6,323 bases of DNA, taken from positions 1 through 6,323 of the forward strand of contig CANCGU010000158.1 in NCBI GenBank assembly GCA_947377705.1. The letters run 5' to 3'. This document shows positions 1 to 6,131 of the stretch, piece by piece; the first letter of the stretch is position 1; the number at the start of each line of letters is the position of its first letter. Position numbers and translations under genes: made by a program. The DNA is from Comamonadaceae bacterium (GTDB taxonomy: Bacteria > Pseudomonadota > Gammaproteobacteria > Burkholderiales > Burkholderiaceae). The notes below the pieces were generated by a model, which was given only the letters and a program-made list of their open reading frames with translations, was not told the origin of the DNA and did no database searches.

Positions 1-1
1 G

Positions 2-643
2 GCGCGCATCACCGTGCCCGCTGAGTCAACGCACATCATTGAGAGCAAGTCCTTCAAGCTCTACTTGAACAGTTTCAACAACACCCGTTTGACAGACATC
101 GCAGAGTTGCAAACACGTTTGCGCCAAGACCTGAGTGCAGCTATTTGGGACGGCGCGCCCGTCAAAGCGAGCGTGGGCGTGCAACTGGTGTTGCCCGATA
201 ACTTCGACCGCGAACCCGTGCATGAATTGGATGGCTTGAGCCTCGACCGTTTGGATTTGGATTGCGACGAGTACCAGCCCAATCCTGAATTGCTCACGGC
301 CAACTTCAACGAAGCACCGACGACCGAAACATTGACCAGTCATTTGCTCAAAAGCAATTGCTTGGTCACGGGCCAACCCGACTGGGGCAGTGTGCGCATC
401 AGCTACACCGGCCCGCAAATTGACCAAGCTGGTTTGTTGCGCTATATCGTGAGTTTTAGAAACCACAATGAGTTCCATGAGCAATGCGTGGAACGCATCT
501 TCATGGACATCACGCGCCGCTGCAAACCGTTGCGCTTAGAGGTGTATGCGCGTTACACACGCCGTGGTGGGCTGGACATCAACCCTTGGCGCACCAGTCA
601 CCCGCAAGCCATGCCGGCGAATGTGCGCACAGCCCGTCAGTGA
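2..643 (+). CDS. queF: NADPH-dependent 7-cyano-7-deazaguanine reductase (preQ0 reductase), 3' part
   Basis: QueF reduces the nitrile of preQ0 to the aminomethyl group of preQ1 with NADPH, in the cytoplasm, as a step of queuosine tRNA modification. The reading frame is open from base 2 and the 5' end lies outside the window; the GTG at 14 is an internal valine, not the start. About 213 residues are visible. By comparison with the long (E. coli-type, about 280 aa) form, roughly 70 N-terminal residues are missing. Counting the GTG codon as residue 1, the QueF signature [12 protein letters not shown] is at 10-21, the catalytic cysteine is C116 in LLKSNC, the general-acid aspartate is D123 in QPDWG, and the conserved His-Glu pair is H155-E156 in NEFHEQC. 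The end [13 protein letters not shown] is also typical. The spacing C116-D123-H155 matches the E. coli enzyme (C190-D197-H229). Apart from the missing 5' end it appears intact. It converges on the response regulator gene with a 17-base gap. Confidence 0.96.
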   Translation, partial: ARITVPAESTHIIESKSFKLYLNSFNNTRLTDIAELQTRLRQDLSAAIWDGAPVKASVGVQLVLPDNFDREPVHELDGLSLDRLDLDCDEYQPNPELLTANFNEAPTTETLTSHLLKSNCLVTGQPDWGSVRISYTGPQIDQAGLLRYIVSFRNHNEFHEQCVERIFMDITRRCKPLRLEVYARYTRRGGLDINPWRTSHPQAMPANVRTARQ

Positions 644-660
644 CGGCTTCGTCTTGCGCT

Positions 661-1731
661 TTAGCTGCTGAGGGCTTTCACAAATACATCGGTCATCTCG
701 GGGCAAAACAACTTGCCTTTGTTGCTGAGCACCACACGCACGGCATCGGCGGAGCTACTTTCTGCTTTCGCGTAGTCGCCAGATTGCAACTCTTCGTAGG
801 CTTCGACAATGGCGACAATGCGTGCGCCCACGGGAATGGCGTTGCCTGACAGCGCATCGGGAAATCCGGTGCCGTTGAAGTATTCATGGTGCGAGCGAAT
901 GATGGCGGCCACGTTTTTCATGTCGTCTAGCGTGTTGAGTGTGGCTTCACCCATGGCGCAGTGTGTGCGATACACCTTGGCATCGGCCAAGGGCAGCTCG
1001 ATGAATTTGGTGTTCAGAACGCGGTCACTCAAGCCCACTTTGCCGATGTCGTGCAACAAACCTGCAATGAACACCGACTGACAGTCATCTTCGCTTAAAC
1101 CTGCCAGCTTGGCCATCTTCATCGAGAGCGTGGCTACGCGTCGTGAGTGGGGCAGTAAGTCGGGGCGACGCAGCTCCAATAAATTTGAAAATGCTTTGAT
1201 GGATGCCACATAGGCGGCCCGCAAGTCTTTGGTGCGCTCTTGTACCCGCGACTCCAACGTCTCCACCATTTCGTTGAGTGACTCTTTCTGTGCTTCGGTC
1301 AGTGCCGCTAGCCGCTCGTGTTCACTGGCCAACGTGCCAAAGGTGATGGCGGACTTGAGGGTGCCCAACAACTCCTCGTCGTTCCAAGGCTTGGCGGTGT
1401 AGCGGTAAATCGCCCCTTGGTTGATGGCGTCAATGGCCCCCGAGACATCGGATGCGCCTGTGAGTAGCAATCGCATGGTTTGTGGCCACTGCTGGCGTAC
1501 CTTTTCAAGTAACTGTGAGCCGTCCATTTGCGGCATTTGCATGTCTGAGATGATGACGTTGACGGGTTCAGCTGAAAGCATCTCCAAGGCTTGAGCGCCA
1601 CTTTCAGCGGTGAGCACTTGATAGCCCTCTAGCGACAACATGCGACGCAGGGCCGACAAGATATTGGGCTCGTCGTCCACGCAAAGGATCTTGTATTGGC
1701 TCGCATCAAATGATTCATTGTTAGACGTCAT
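661..1731 (-). CDS. Response regulator: receiver domain plus HD-GYP-type phosphohydrolase domain
   Basis: This is a cytoplasmic two-component regulator of the RpfG-like architecture (about 356 aa). Counting from the ATG at 1731, the receiver domain spans about 12-128, with acidic residues D19-D20, phosphoacceptor D63 in IISDMQMP, T91 in LLTG and K114 in AKPW. A charged helical linker, probably coiled coil, covers about 135-172. The HD domain follows: H195, the HD pair H227-D228 in LLHDIGK, H257, then HHE at 281-283. HD-GYP proteins usually hydrolyse cyclic di-GMP. Here the GYP signature reads NGTGFP (286-291), and the usual AD-x-YDAL reads VE-x-YEEL (E310, E313), so activity is uncertain. The start at 1731 is chosen over the in-frame ATG at 1737 because AAGGA lies five bases before it, whereas it would touch the ATG at 1737. 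The gene follows the histidine kinase with almost no gap and is its likely partner. Confidence 0.93.
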   Translation of the reverse strand: MTSNNESFDASQYKILCVDDEPNILSALRRMLSLEGYQVLTAESGAQALEMLSAEPVNVIISDMQMPQMDGSQLLEKVRQQWPQTMRLLLTGASDVSGAIDAINQGAIYRYTAKPWNDEELLGTLKSAITFGTLASEHERLAALTEAQKESLNEMVETLESRVQERTKDLRAAYVASIKAFSNLLELRRPDLLPHSRRVATLSMKMAKLAGLSEDDCQSVFIAGLLHDIGKVGLSDRVLNTKFIELPLADAKVYRTHCAMGEATLNTLDDMKNVAAIIRSHHEYFNGTGFPDALSGNAIPVGARIVAIVEAYEELQSGDYAKAESSSADAVRVVLSNKGKLFCPEMTDVFVKALSS

Positions 1732-1736
1732 GGTCA

Positions 1737-1741
1737 TCCTT
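1737..1741 (-). promoter_or_regulatory. Ribosome binding site deciding the response regulator start
   Basis: On the minus strand AAGGA occupies 1741-1737, followed by a five-base spacer (TGACC) and ATG at 1731. It overlaps the TAA stop of the histidine kinase gene (1742-1740), which suggests translational coupling. The ATG at 1737 shares its A with this site, so it is a poor start. Confidence 0.6.
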
Positions 1742-3155
1742 ATGCTGTGTCGCGTTTGATGGGTAAGGTGATGGTGAAGGTTGTTCCAACGCCGATGACG
1801 CTGACCACCTCCAGTGTGCCACCGTGCTGTTGGATGATGTTTTGTGACACGGACAAGCCCAGTCCCGTGCCTGTACCGGGGTCTTTGGTGGTGAAAAATG
1901 GATCGAAGATTTTTTTCAAAACCTCGGGGGGAATACCCGGGCCGTTGTCTTGCACCTCAATCCATACCAGCGTGTCATTGCAACGCGTGCGAATGTCGAT
2001 CAAGCCCATTTTTCCCACAGGCATGGCTTGCGCTGCGTTGACGATGAGGTTTAAAAACACTTGGTCAATTTGCGCAGGCGCACATTCAATCCATGGCAAA
2101 TCACCCAGCGTCAAGCGCACTTCTGCACGATCCTTGAGTTGGTTGCGTGCAATGTTGAGGGTGGATTTCAAACCCACATGAATATCTGCCGCCACGTAAT
2201 GGGCGGCAGCATTGGTGCGTGCGTAGTCTTTCAAGTCCTGAATGATGGCTTTGATGCGAGTGATGCCTTCGTGTGTTTCTTTCACCAAACTTTGTAAATC
2301 TTCACGAATGAAGGCGTAGTTGAGTTTCTTTTTCAGCGCAACCATGTCCGCATGGTTGGCTTCTGGTGCATCCAGTACTTTCTCGTACACCGTCAAATAT
2401 TTCTGCAACGTGGTCAAGTTGGAAGATACATAGCCGACGGGGTTGTTGATTTCATGGGCGACCCCCGCTGCCAACTCACCCAATGAGGCGAGCTTTTCAG
2501 ACTGCACCAAGCGTTGGGTGGCTTCGTCGAGCTTGACTTCAAACATGTGCCCACGCTTGACCACCGTGAAGTAAGCACGCCACAGAAAAATTCCCAAAAT
2601 GATGACGCCTGAAAGTACCGACAGTGCAGACAGCAGCAGCGTGTGCTGGCGCAGGCTCGATAAATCCTCACTGTCTAAGGCGTTGTCTGTTTGTAGACGA
2701 ACCCAGCCCAAATCAGCCCCTAAGCGTACTTTGGCCCAAGTGGTGATGAAGGCTTGACCCCTGGATTGCACGACGGCATCCGTGGTTTGGGGGGTGGGTA
2801 TCCAGTCCGGCTCAAACACCAAACGAGGGGCTTGCCCTTTGTCACGTTTGAGGGCCGACAGCACGCGTCCGGAGGTGTCTGTCAACATGACCGAGGAGAC
2901 TTCGGTGTTGGACATGGTTTGCAAAATTCGTGACTCCACCGAGGCATAGTCTTTCAGCACCATTTGGTCGGCAACGGCCACCACCAAGCCTTGCGATAGG
3001 TTTTGTGCTGTTTGGAGTTTCCCCTCCCACAGCAAGCTTTTCGATTGGTAATAGGCGGCCAGCCCTGACCCAATTTGCAGCAGTGCCAAAGCCAGCCCAA
3101 TCCAAAGCGCAGGCTTGATACTTTTCCACTGTGAAGAGGTCAGTCGCTGCTGCAT
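1740..3155 (-). CDS. Membrane sensor histidine kinase
   Basis: A 471-residue inner-membrane kinase expected to autophosphorylate and pass phosphate to the adjacent response regulator. A first membrane segment lies at about 16-36, a periplasmic sensor region at about 37-171, and a second membrane segment at about 172-199. The sensor region includes VSSVMLTDTSGRVLSALKRD, which resembles PAS-like extracytoplasmic (PDC) sensor folds, though this is only an impression. The dimerisation helix carries the phosphoacceptor H234 in AAGVAHEINNP. The ATPase domain shows an N box (NLIVNAAQAM, 369-378), a G1 box (DNGPGIP, 403-409), an F box (FDPFFTTK, 417-424) and a G2 box (GTGTGLGL, 427-434). All catalytic motifs are intact. 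The ATG at 3155 sits one base after the stop of the binding protein gene, so the two are probably translated together; the upstream Shine-Dalgarno (GGGCAG) is weak, in line with coupling. Its specific signal cannot be read from the sequence, but the neighbouring periplasmic binding protein is the obvious candidate partner. Confidence 0.96.
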   Translation of the reverse strand: MQQRLTSSQWKSIKPALWIGLALALLQIGSGLAAYYQSKSLLWEGKLQTAQNLSQGLVVAVADQMVLKDYASVESRILQTMSNTEVSSVMLTDTSGRVLSALKRDKGQAPRLVFEPDWIPTPQTTDAVVQSRGQAFITTWAKVRLGADLGWVRLQTDNALDSEDLSSLRQHTLLLSALSVLSGVIILGIFLWRAYFTVVKRGHMFEVKLDEATQRLVQSEKLASLGELAAGVAHEINNPVGYVSSNLTTLQKYLTVYEKVLDAPEANHADMVALKKKLNYAFIREDLQSLVKETHEGITRIKAIIQDLKDYARTNAAAHYVAADIHVGLKSTLNIARNQLKDRAEVRLTLGDLPWIECAPAQIDQVFLNLIVNAAQAMPVGKMGLIDIRTRCNDTLVWIEVQDNGPGIPPEVLKKIFDPFFTTKDPGTGTGLGLSVSQNIIQQHGGTLEVVSVIGVGTTFTITLPIKRDTA

Positions 3156-3156
3156 A

Positions 3157-4017
3157 TCACTGCCCGGTTAAGACCAAGAACTTTTCTAATTGAAGCTTCT
3201 CTAAAGGCTTGTAGTGCTTCGCATACGTCACTGGCTGTGGTTTCTGTAGATTAATGCCGTCGAGCAATTTGCGTCCGGCATCGTCTTGCGTGAGCTTGAG
3301 CATGGCTTGCAAAAACCGTTCTCGCACCGCCGCTGGCACAGAAGGATGGGTCACGATGGGGTGTGGCGTGTAGGCCGGTGTTTCAAACAACACCCGCAGT
3401 TGCTGGCGCACTTCGGGCGCTTCGTTGTCCAAGGTGTTGTTCACGCCGCCGCCAGCCACCGCGTCTTTGCCAATGACGGAGCGATACACATTGCTGTGTG
3501 TTTTGACAAAGACGGGTTGCACGTCGATTTTTCTTTTCGCCAACTCTGCGCGAATCAGCAACGAGGCGGCAAACGCGTTGGGGGCAGGAAGCGACACGGT
3601 TTTACCCTTGAGGTCTTCTAAGCTTTTGATGGTGCTGTCTGCACGGACCACCAAAATGCCTGTTAGCAAATCTTCGCTGTCGGCCAGCAATGGCTGGTAT
3701 TTTTTCTTTTGATAGGCGAGCACCGCGTGGTACGGGTTGAGAAATACAAACGCGGGTTCGCCCTTGAGTAACTTTTGCTCGAACTCAGGGATGGTGGGCG
3801 AGACGCGGAGCTCAAAACACAAACCTGCCTCTTCGCCGACGCGTTGCAGCAAGGGTGACCAAGTGGTGTAAATTTTGGCGGCGGTGAGCTGGGGCACCAC
3901 ATCGAAGCTGTACACCTTGGTGGCGTTTGGCTCGCCTAAGCAGGCCGCTTGGGTGGCGCTGCTGAGTAGCCAAGCACTGGCGAGAAACCCAAGTAGATGT
4001 CGTTTGACCGTGTGCAT
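3157..4017 (-). CDS. Periplasmic substrate-binding protein, PhnD (phosphate/phosphonate) family, probably sensory
   Basis: A 286-residue secreted protein. Residues 1-24 form a signal peptide: K5-R6, a hydrophobic core LLGFLASAWLLSS, and a likely signal peptidase I site ATQA|A. The cysteine at 26 is not preceded by a good lipobox, so a soluble periplasmic protein is more likely than a lipoprotein. The mature part matches the PhnD-like fold: DVVPQLTAAKIYTTWSPLL (39-57), the ligand-cleft strand FVFLNPYHAVLAYQ (90-103), DLKGKTVSLP (135-144) and VYRSVIGKDAVAGGGVN (177-193). C26 and C67 are the only two cysteines in the mature protein and could form a disulfide. The loop where phosphonate binders usually carry Ser/Thr-Ser-Gly reads PAPNAFAAS (144-152), so the ligand is unknown. 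No permease or ATPase gene is adjacent; a histidine kinase follows after one base. That context favours a role in ligand sensing over transport. Start ATG 4017; no alternative ATG, GTG or TTG in frame upstream before a stop. Confidence 0.88.
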   Translation of the reverse strand: MHTVKRHLLGFLASAWLLSSATQAACLGEPNATKVYSFDVVPQLTAAKIYTTWSPLLQRVGEEAGLCFELRVSPTIPEFEQKLLKGEPAFVFLNPYHAVLAYQKKKYQPLLADSEDLLTGILVVRADSTIKSLEDLKGKTVSLPAPNAFAASLLIRAELAKRKIDVQPVFVKTHSNVYRSVIGKDAVAGGGVNNTLDNEAPEVRQQLRVLFETPAYTPHPIVTHPSVPAAVRERFLQAMLKLTQDDAGRKLLDGINLQKPQPVTYAKHYKPLEKLQLEKFLVLTGQ

Positions 4018-4051
4018 GTGGCAAAACCCATTCTTAATGAATTTGTTATTT

Positions 4052-4071
4052 TCACCTGTTCAGCAAGGTGA
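4052..4071. repeat. Inverted repeat in the dinB / binding-protein gap
   Basis: TCACCT (4052-4057) and AGGTGA (4066-4071) form a perfect six-base dyad around an eight-base centre. It lies just after the dinB stop in a 54-base AT-rich gap (4018-4071), the only spacer ahead of the sensor genes. It is not followed by a T run in the direction of dinB transcription, so it does not look like an intrinsic terminator for dinB. It could be an operator for the sensor operon, an RNA hairpin, or chance. No convincing -35/-10 pair was found in the gap; TTGCTG (4066-4061, minus) followed by AT-rich sequence is the best, weak, candidate. Confidence 0.35.
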
Positions 4072-5358
4072 TCATTTTGCAGAGGCATCGTCCCCGAACA
4101 ACGACTCTGTGTAGGGCTGCGTGGGCGCCTCTTCGGCGCGTAGACCTTGCGCTTGCCAGTCTTCCAATTTCATGAGCGAACCGACACGCACGCCCAACAA
4201 GCGCAGGCGGCGCGTGAGGTCGACCCGCTTCAGACATTGCCCTGCGGCTTGACGAATGGCCTGAGCTTGGTTTACATAAGCTGTGAGGGTTTGGTCACGC
4301 GTGACGCTTTGAAAATTGTCATAGCGCAGCTTGATGCCTATCGTCTTGCCCACATAGCCTTTGCGCTGCAAGTCGGCGGCCACTTGCTCACTCAGTCGGG
4401 TGAAGATGGCGCCGAGTGCTTCGCGGTCGCGTACGGCGTGCAAATCGTGTTCAAACGTGGTTTCGCGACTGATGCTGACAGGCTCGCTCGTGGTTTCAAT
4501 CGGTCGCTCATCCTTGCCATGTGCTGCATCGTGCAGCCATGCGCCGTAGCTTTTTCCAAAGTGTTGCATCAGCCACAGTCGGTCGCGCTTGGCCAAATCG
4601 CCAATGCTGTGGATGTCGTGTTGCACCAGCTTGGCCTCGGCCTTGGGGCCAATGCCATTGATTTTGCGGCAGGGCAGAGGCCAAATCATGGCTTCCAAGT
4701 CCTCGGGCTGCACGATGGATATGCCATTAGGTTTATTGAACTCACTCGCCATTTTGGCCAGCAGCTTGTTGGGTGCCACCCCCACCGAGCAGGTGAGGCC
4801 CGTGTCGTCAAAGATCGCTTTTTGAATCAGTCGTGCCAGCACGCGCCCACCCTCGCGCTGCCCGCCCGGCACGTCGGTGAAGTCGATGTAGACCTCGTCC
4901 ACCCCTCGGTTTTCCATGGAGGGTGCGATGTCGGTGATGATGGCTTTGAAGCGCTGCGAGTAGTGACGGTATTGGTCAAAGTTCACGGGCAGCAGGATGG
5001 CGTCTGGGCACAGCTTGGCGGCCTTCATCACACCCATGGCCGAGCCCACGCCAAACTGGCGTGCGGCGTAGGTGGCGGTGGTGATGACCCCGCGCCCCGT
5101 GTAGCCGGCAATGCGCGGGAAAAAGTCCAACGGTATTTCGTGCAGATTGTGCTCAGACCAAGCATGCTCGGGGTGTGCCACGCGCAGGCGAGCCAAGAGG
5201 TCATCTTCACGGCGGCGGCCTCCGCCAATCACCACAGGCAGGCCCTTGAGTTGGGGGTAACGCAGCAGCTCTACCGACGCGTAAAACGCGTCCATGTCCA
5301 AGTGCGCAATGCGGCGCTGGCGGGGTTGAGCAGAGTCAGGCGTGGTCACAGGCTGCAA
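4072..5358 (-). CDS. dinB: DNA polymerase IV (Y-family translesion polymerase)
   Basis: Error-prone DNA polymerase that extends past damaged template bases, acting in the cytoplasm with the sliding clamp. In the 428 residues the Y-family motifs are clear: HLDMDAFYASVE (19-30, metal ligand D21), VITTATYAARQFGV (91-104), the catalytic pair D154-E155 in GVDEVYIDFTD, and SVGVAPNKLLAKMASEFNKP (191-210). A helix-hairpin-helix segment INGIGPKAEAKL lies at 233-244, and the little-finger domain at about 290-395. Close to the C terminus TESLF (417-421) resembles a degenerate clamp-binding pentapeptide. Between VVIGGG and VITTATY there are about 43 residues where the E. coli enzyme has about seven. The start is uncertain: TTG at 5358 gives the longest form but has no good Shine-Dalgarno; GTG at 5349 is an alternative. 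No LexA-type CTG-N10-CAG box is visible upstream. It diverges from the tautomerase gene and is followed after 54 bases by the binding protein gene. Confidence 0.96.
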   Translation of the reverse strand: MQPVTTPDSAQPRQRRIAHLDMDAFYASVELLRYPQLKGLPVVIGGGRRREDDLLARLRVAHPEHAWSEHNLHEIPLDFFPRIAGYTGRGVITTATYAARQFGVGSAMGVMKAAKLCPDAILLPVNFDQYRHYSQRFKAIITDIAPSMENRGVDEVYIDFTDVPGGQREGGRVLARLIQKAIFDDTGLTCSVGVAPNKLLAKMASEFNKPNGISIVQPEDLEAMIWPLPCRKINGIGPKAEAKLVQHDIHSIGDLAKRDRLWLMQHFGKSYGAWLHDAAHGKDERPIETTSEPVSISRETTFEHDLHAVRDREALGAIFTRLSEQVAADLQRKGYVGKTIGIKLRYDNFQSVTRDQTLTAYVNQAQAIRQAAGQCLKRVDLTRRLRLLGVRVGSLMKLEDWQAQGLRAEEAPTQPYTESLFGDDASAK

Positions 5359-5396
5359 GCATAATCGCTGCCAACTTTTAACTCTCAGGAGAACCC
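5359..5396 (+). promoter_or_regulatory. Divergent gap between dinB and the tautomerase gene
   Basis: Only 38 bases separate the two divergent starts, so any promoters must overlap each other or the dinB coding region. CATAAT at 5360-5365 is a plausible -10 element for the tautomerase, but no matching -35 is seen at the usual distance. No LexA box is present. Confidence 0.25.
5387..5391 (+). promoter_or_regulatory. Ribosome binding site of the tautomerase gene
   Basis: AGGAG followed by a five-base spacer (AACCC) and ATG at 5397. This is the strongest Shine-Dalgarno match noted in the window and fixes the start, which also places the catalytic proline directly after the initiator methionine. 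Confidence 0.75.
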
Positions 5397-5585
5397 ATGC
5401 CTACCATTCGCGTTGAACTCATTGAAGGCCGTACACCCGAACAAAAAAAGGCGTTGGCACAGGCCTTCACCGCCGCGTGTGTCACAACGCTGGGCAGTAA
5501 GCCCGAGAGCGTGGATGTCTTGTTTTTGGATGTGCCCCGCCACGACTGGGCGACAGGTGGTGTGCCGTGGAGCGAAAAGCTATAA
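5397..5585 (+). CDS. Small tautomerase, 4-oxalocrotonate tautomerase family
   Basis: A 62-residue cytoplasmic protein. Members of this family use an N-terminal proline, exposed after methionine removal, as the general base in keto-enol tautomerisation and usually form hexamers. Here the sequence begins M-PTIRVELIEGRTPEQK, so Pro1 and Arg11 (numbered without Met) are present, and the length matches the short family form. The C-terminal part DVPRHDWATGGVPWSEKL aligns with the family's GHFGIGG region, with W50 in place of F50. Arg39, which binds a substrate carboxylate in classical 4-oxalocrotonate tautomerase, corresponds to Asp here (SVDV at 37-40). No catechol meta-cleavage genes are nearby, so the substrate is unlikely to be 4-oxalocrotonate and cannot be named. 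It is transcribed alone, divergent from dinB, and ends three bases from the stop of the convergent RskA-like gene. Confidence 0.9.
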   Translation: MPTIRVELIEGRTPEQKKALAQAFTAACVTTLGSKPESVDVLFLDVPRHDWATGGVPWSEKL

Positions 5586-5588
5586 GGC

Positions 5589-6104
5589 TTAGATTGCTTT
5601 TTGCACCAACCAGCCCTTGAACAGCCAAGGCTGTAGAGGCTTGCCATCGCGTGGGCCTCGGTCTTTGTTTTCCACGCTGACACCTAAGCTGCTTGCGCCT
5701 TCGATGGCCAGGGTGGGCACATCGAGCTGCTGTGTTTTGTATTTGTTGGTCAGCACGCCCAGCAGGCGTGGGGTGTCGTCATTCGAAATCGCCCACACAT
5801 GTAGGGCTTGTTCACGACCTTCTTTGACCTCGTTGAGGCGTTGCACCTGCAGTTTTTGGTTCTTTGGGTCGTAGGTCAGCAGCATGGCCGGGGCTTGGTG
5901 CTCGTCTAACAGCACAGACACCTCGCGCACTTGAGGAATTTCCACCAGCTTGGCTTCCAAGTGATGAATTTGCGCCTTGAGTTGCTCATACATGCTGGCG
6001 CTGAACGCCCAACCGATGAACACCACAAGGGCTAGAAAAATACCAAGGGCGCGCCACCAGGCACTCACGCCGGTGGCTGTGGGGGAGGTTGTGTTTTCGC
6101 TCAT
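5589..6104 (-). CDS. Membrane-anchored protein with RskA-like (anti-sigma-K factor C-terminal) domain
   Basis: A 171-residue protein with a short cytoplasmic tail of about 16 residues, one membrane segment at about 17-37 (WRALGIFLALVVFIGWAFSA), a periplasmic coiled-coil stretch at about 39-58, and an extracytoplasmic domain from about 66. That domain has the hallmarks of the RskA C-terminal domain: PAMLLTYDPKNQKLQVQ (72-88), LHVWAI (101-106), RLLGVL (113-118), LGVSVENKDRG (140-150) and KPLQPWLFKG (155-164). In classical RskA proteins an N-terminal cytoplasmic domain of roughly 80-90 residues binds the sigma factor; that part is absent, and no sigma factor gene is in the window. Its role is therefore unknown: it may be a stand-alone sensor or structural domain, or a decayed anti-sigma factor. 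The ATG at 6104 has only AGG directly touching it, so initiation is weak or coupled. It lies 27 bases downstream of the lldD-like gene on the same strand. Confidence 0.82.
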   Translation of the reverse strand: MSENTTSPTATGVSAWWRALGIFLALVVFIGWAFSASMYEQLKAQIHHLEAKLVEIPQVREVSVLLDEHQAPAMLLTYDPKNQKLQVQRLNEVKEGREQALHVWAISNDDTPRLLGVLTNKYKTQQLDVPTLAIEGASSLGVSVENKDRGPRDGKPLQPWLFKGWLVQKAI

Positions 6105-6131
6105 CCTATGCGTGTGCCTGATTCATGTGCT

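Noticed and set aside
634..646. Palindrome CCGTCA-G-TGACGG across the queF stop, considered as a terminator.
   Set aside because: Folding leaves at most four base pairs around a five-base loop, and there is no T run on either side.
484..849. A plus-strand open frame spanning the end of queF and the end of the response regulator gene.
   Set aside because: It overlaps two well-supported genes in other frames, and its protein has no recognisable features.
1747..2181. A 144-codon plus-strand frame opposite the histidine kinase ATPase domain.
   Set aside because: It is antisense to conserved kinase motifs and has no plausible start signal or domain.
4011..4026. Lipoprotein reading of the binding protein, with C26 as the lipidated cysteine.
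   Set aside because: The residues before the cysteine (TQAA) do not fit a lipobox, while ATQA|A is a good signal peptidase I site.
4147..5364. A 405-codon open frame on the plus strand, opposite dinB.
   Set aside because: It lies entirely across dinB, which has clear family motifs. Long antisense frames are common opposite GC-rich genes, and the translation shows no recognisable domain.
6106..6126. A six-codon open frame (MNQAHA) ending one base before the ATG of the RskA-like gene.
   Set aside because: It could be a leader for coupled translation, but it has no ribosome binding site and a frame this short is expected by chance.
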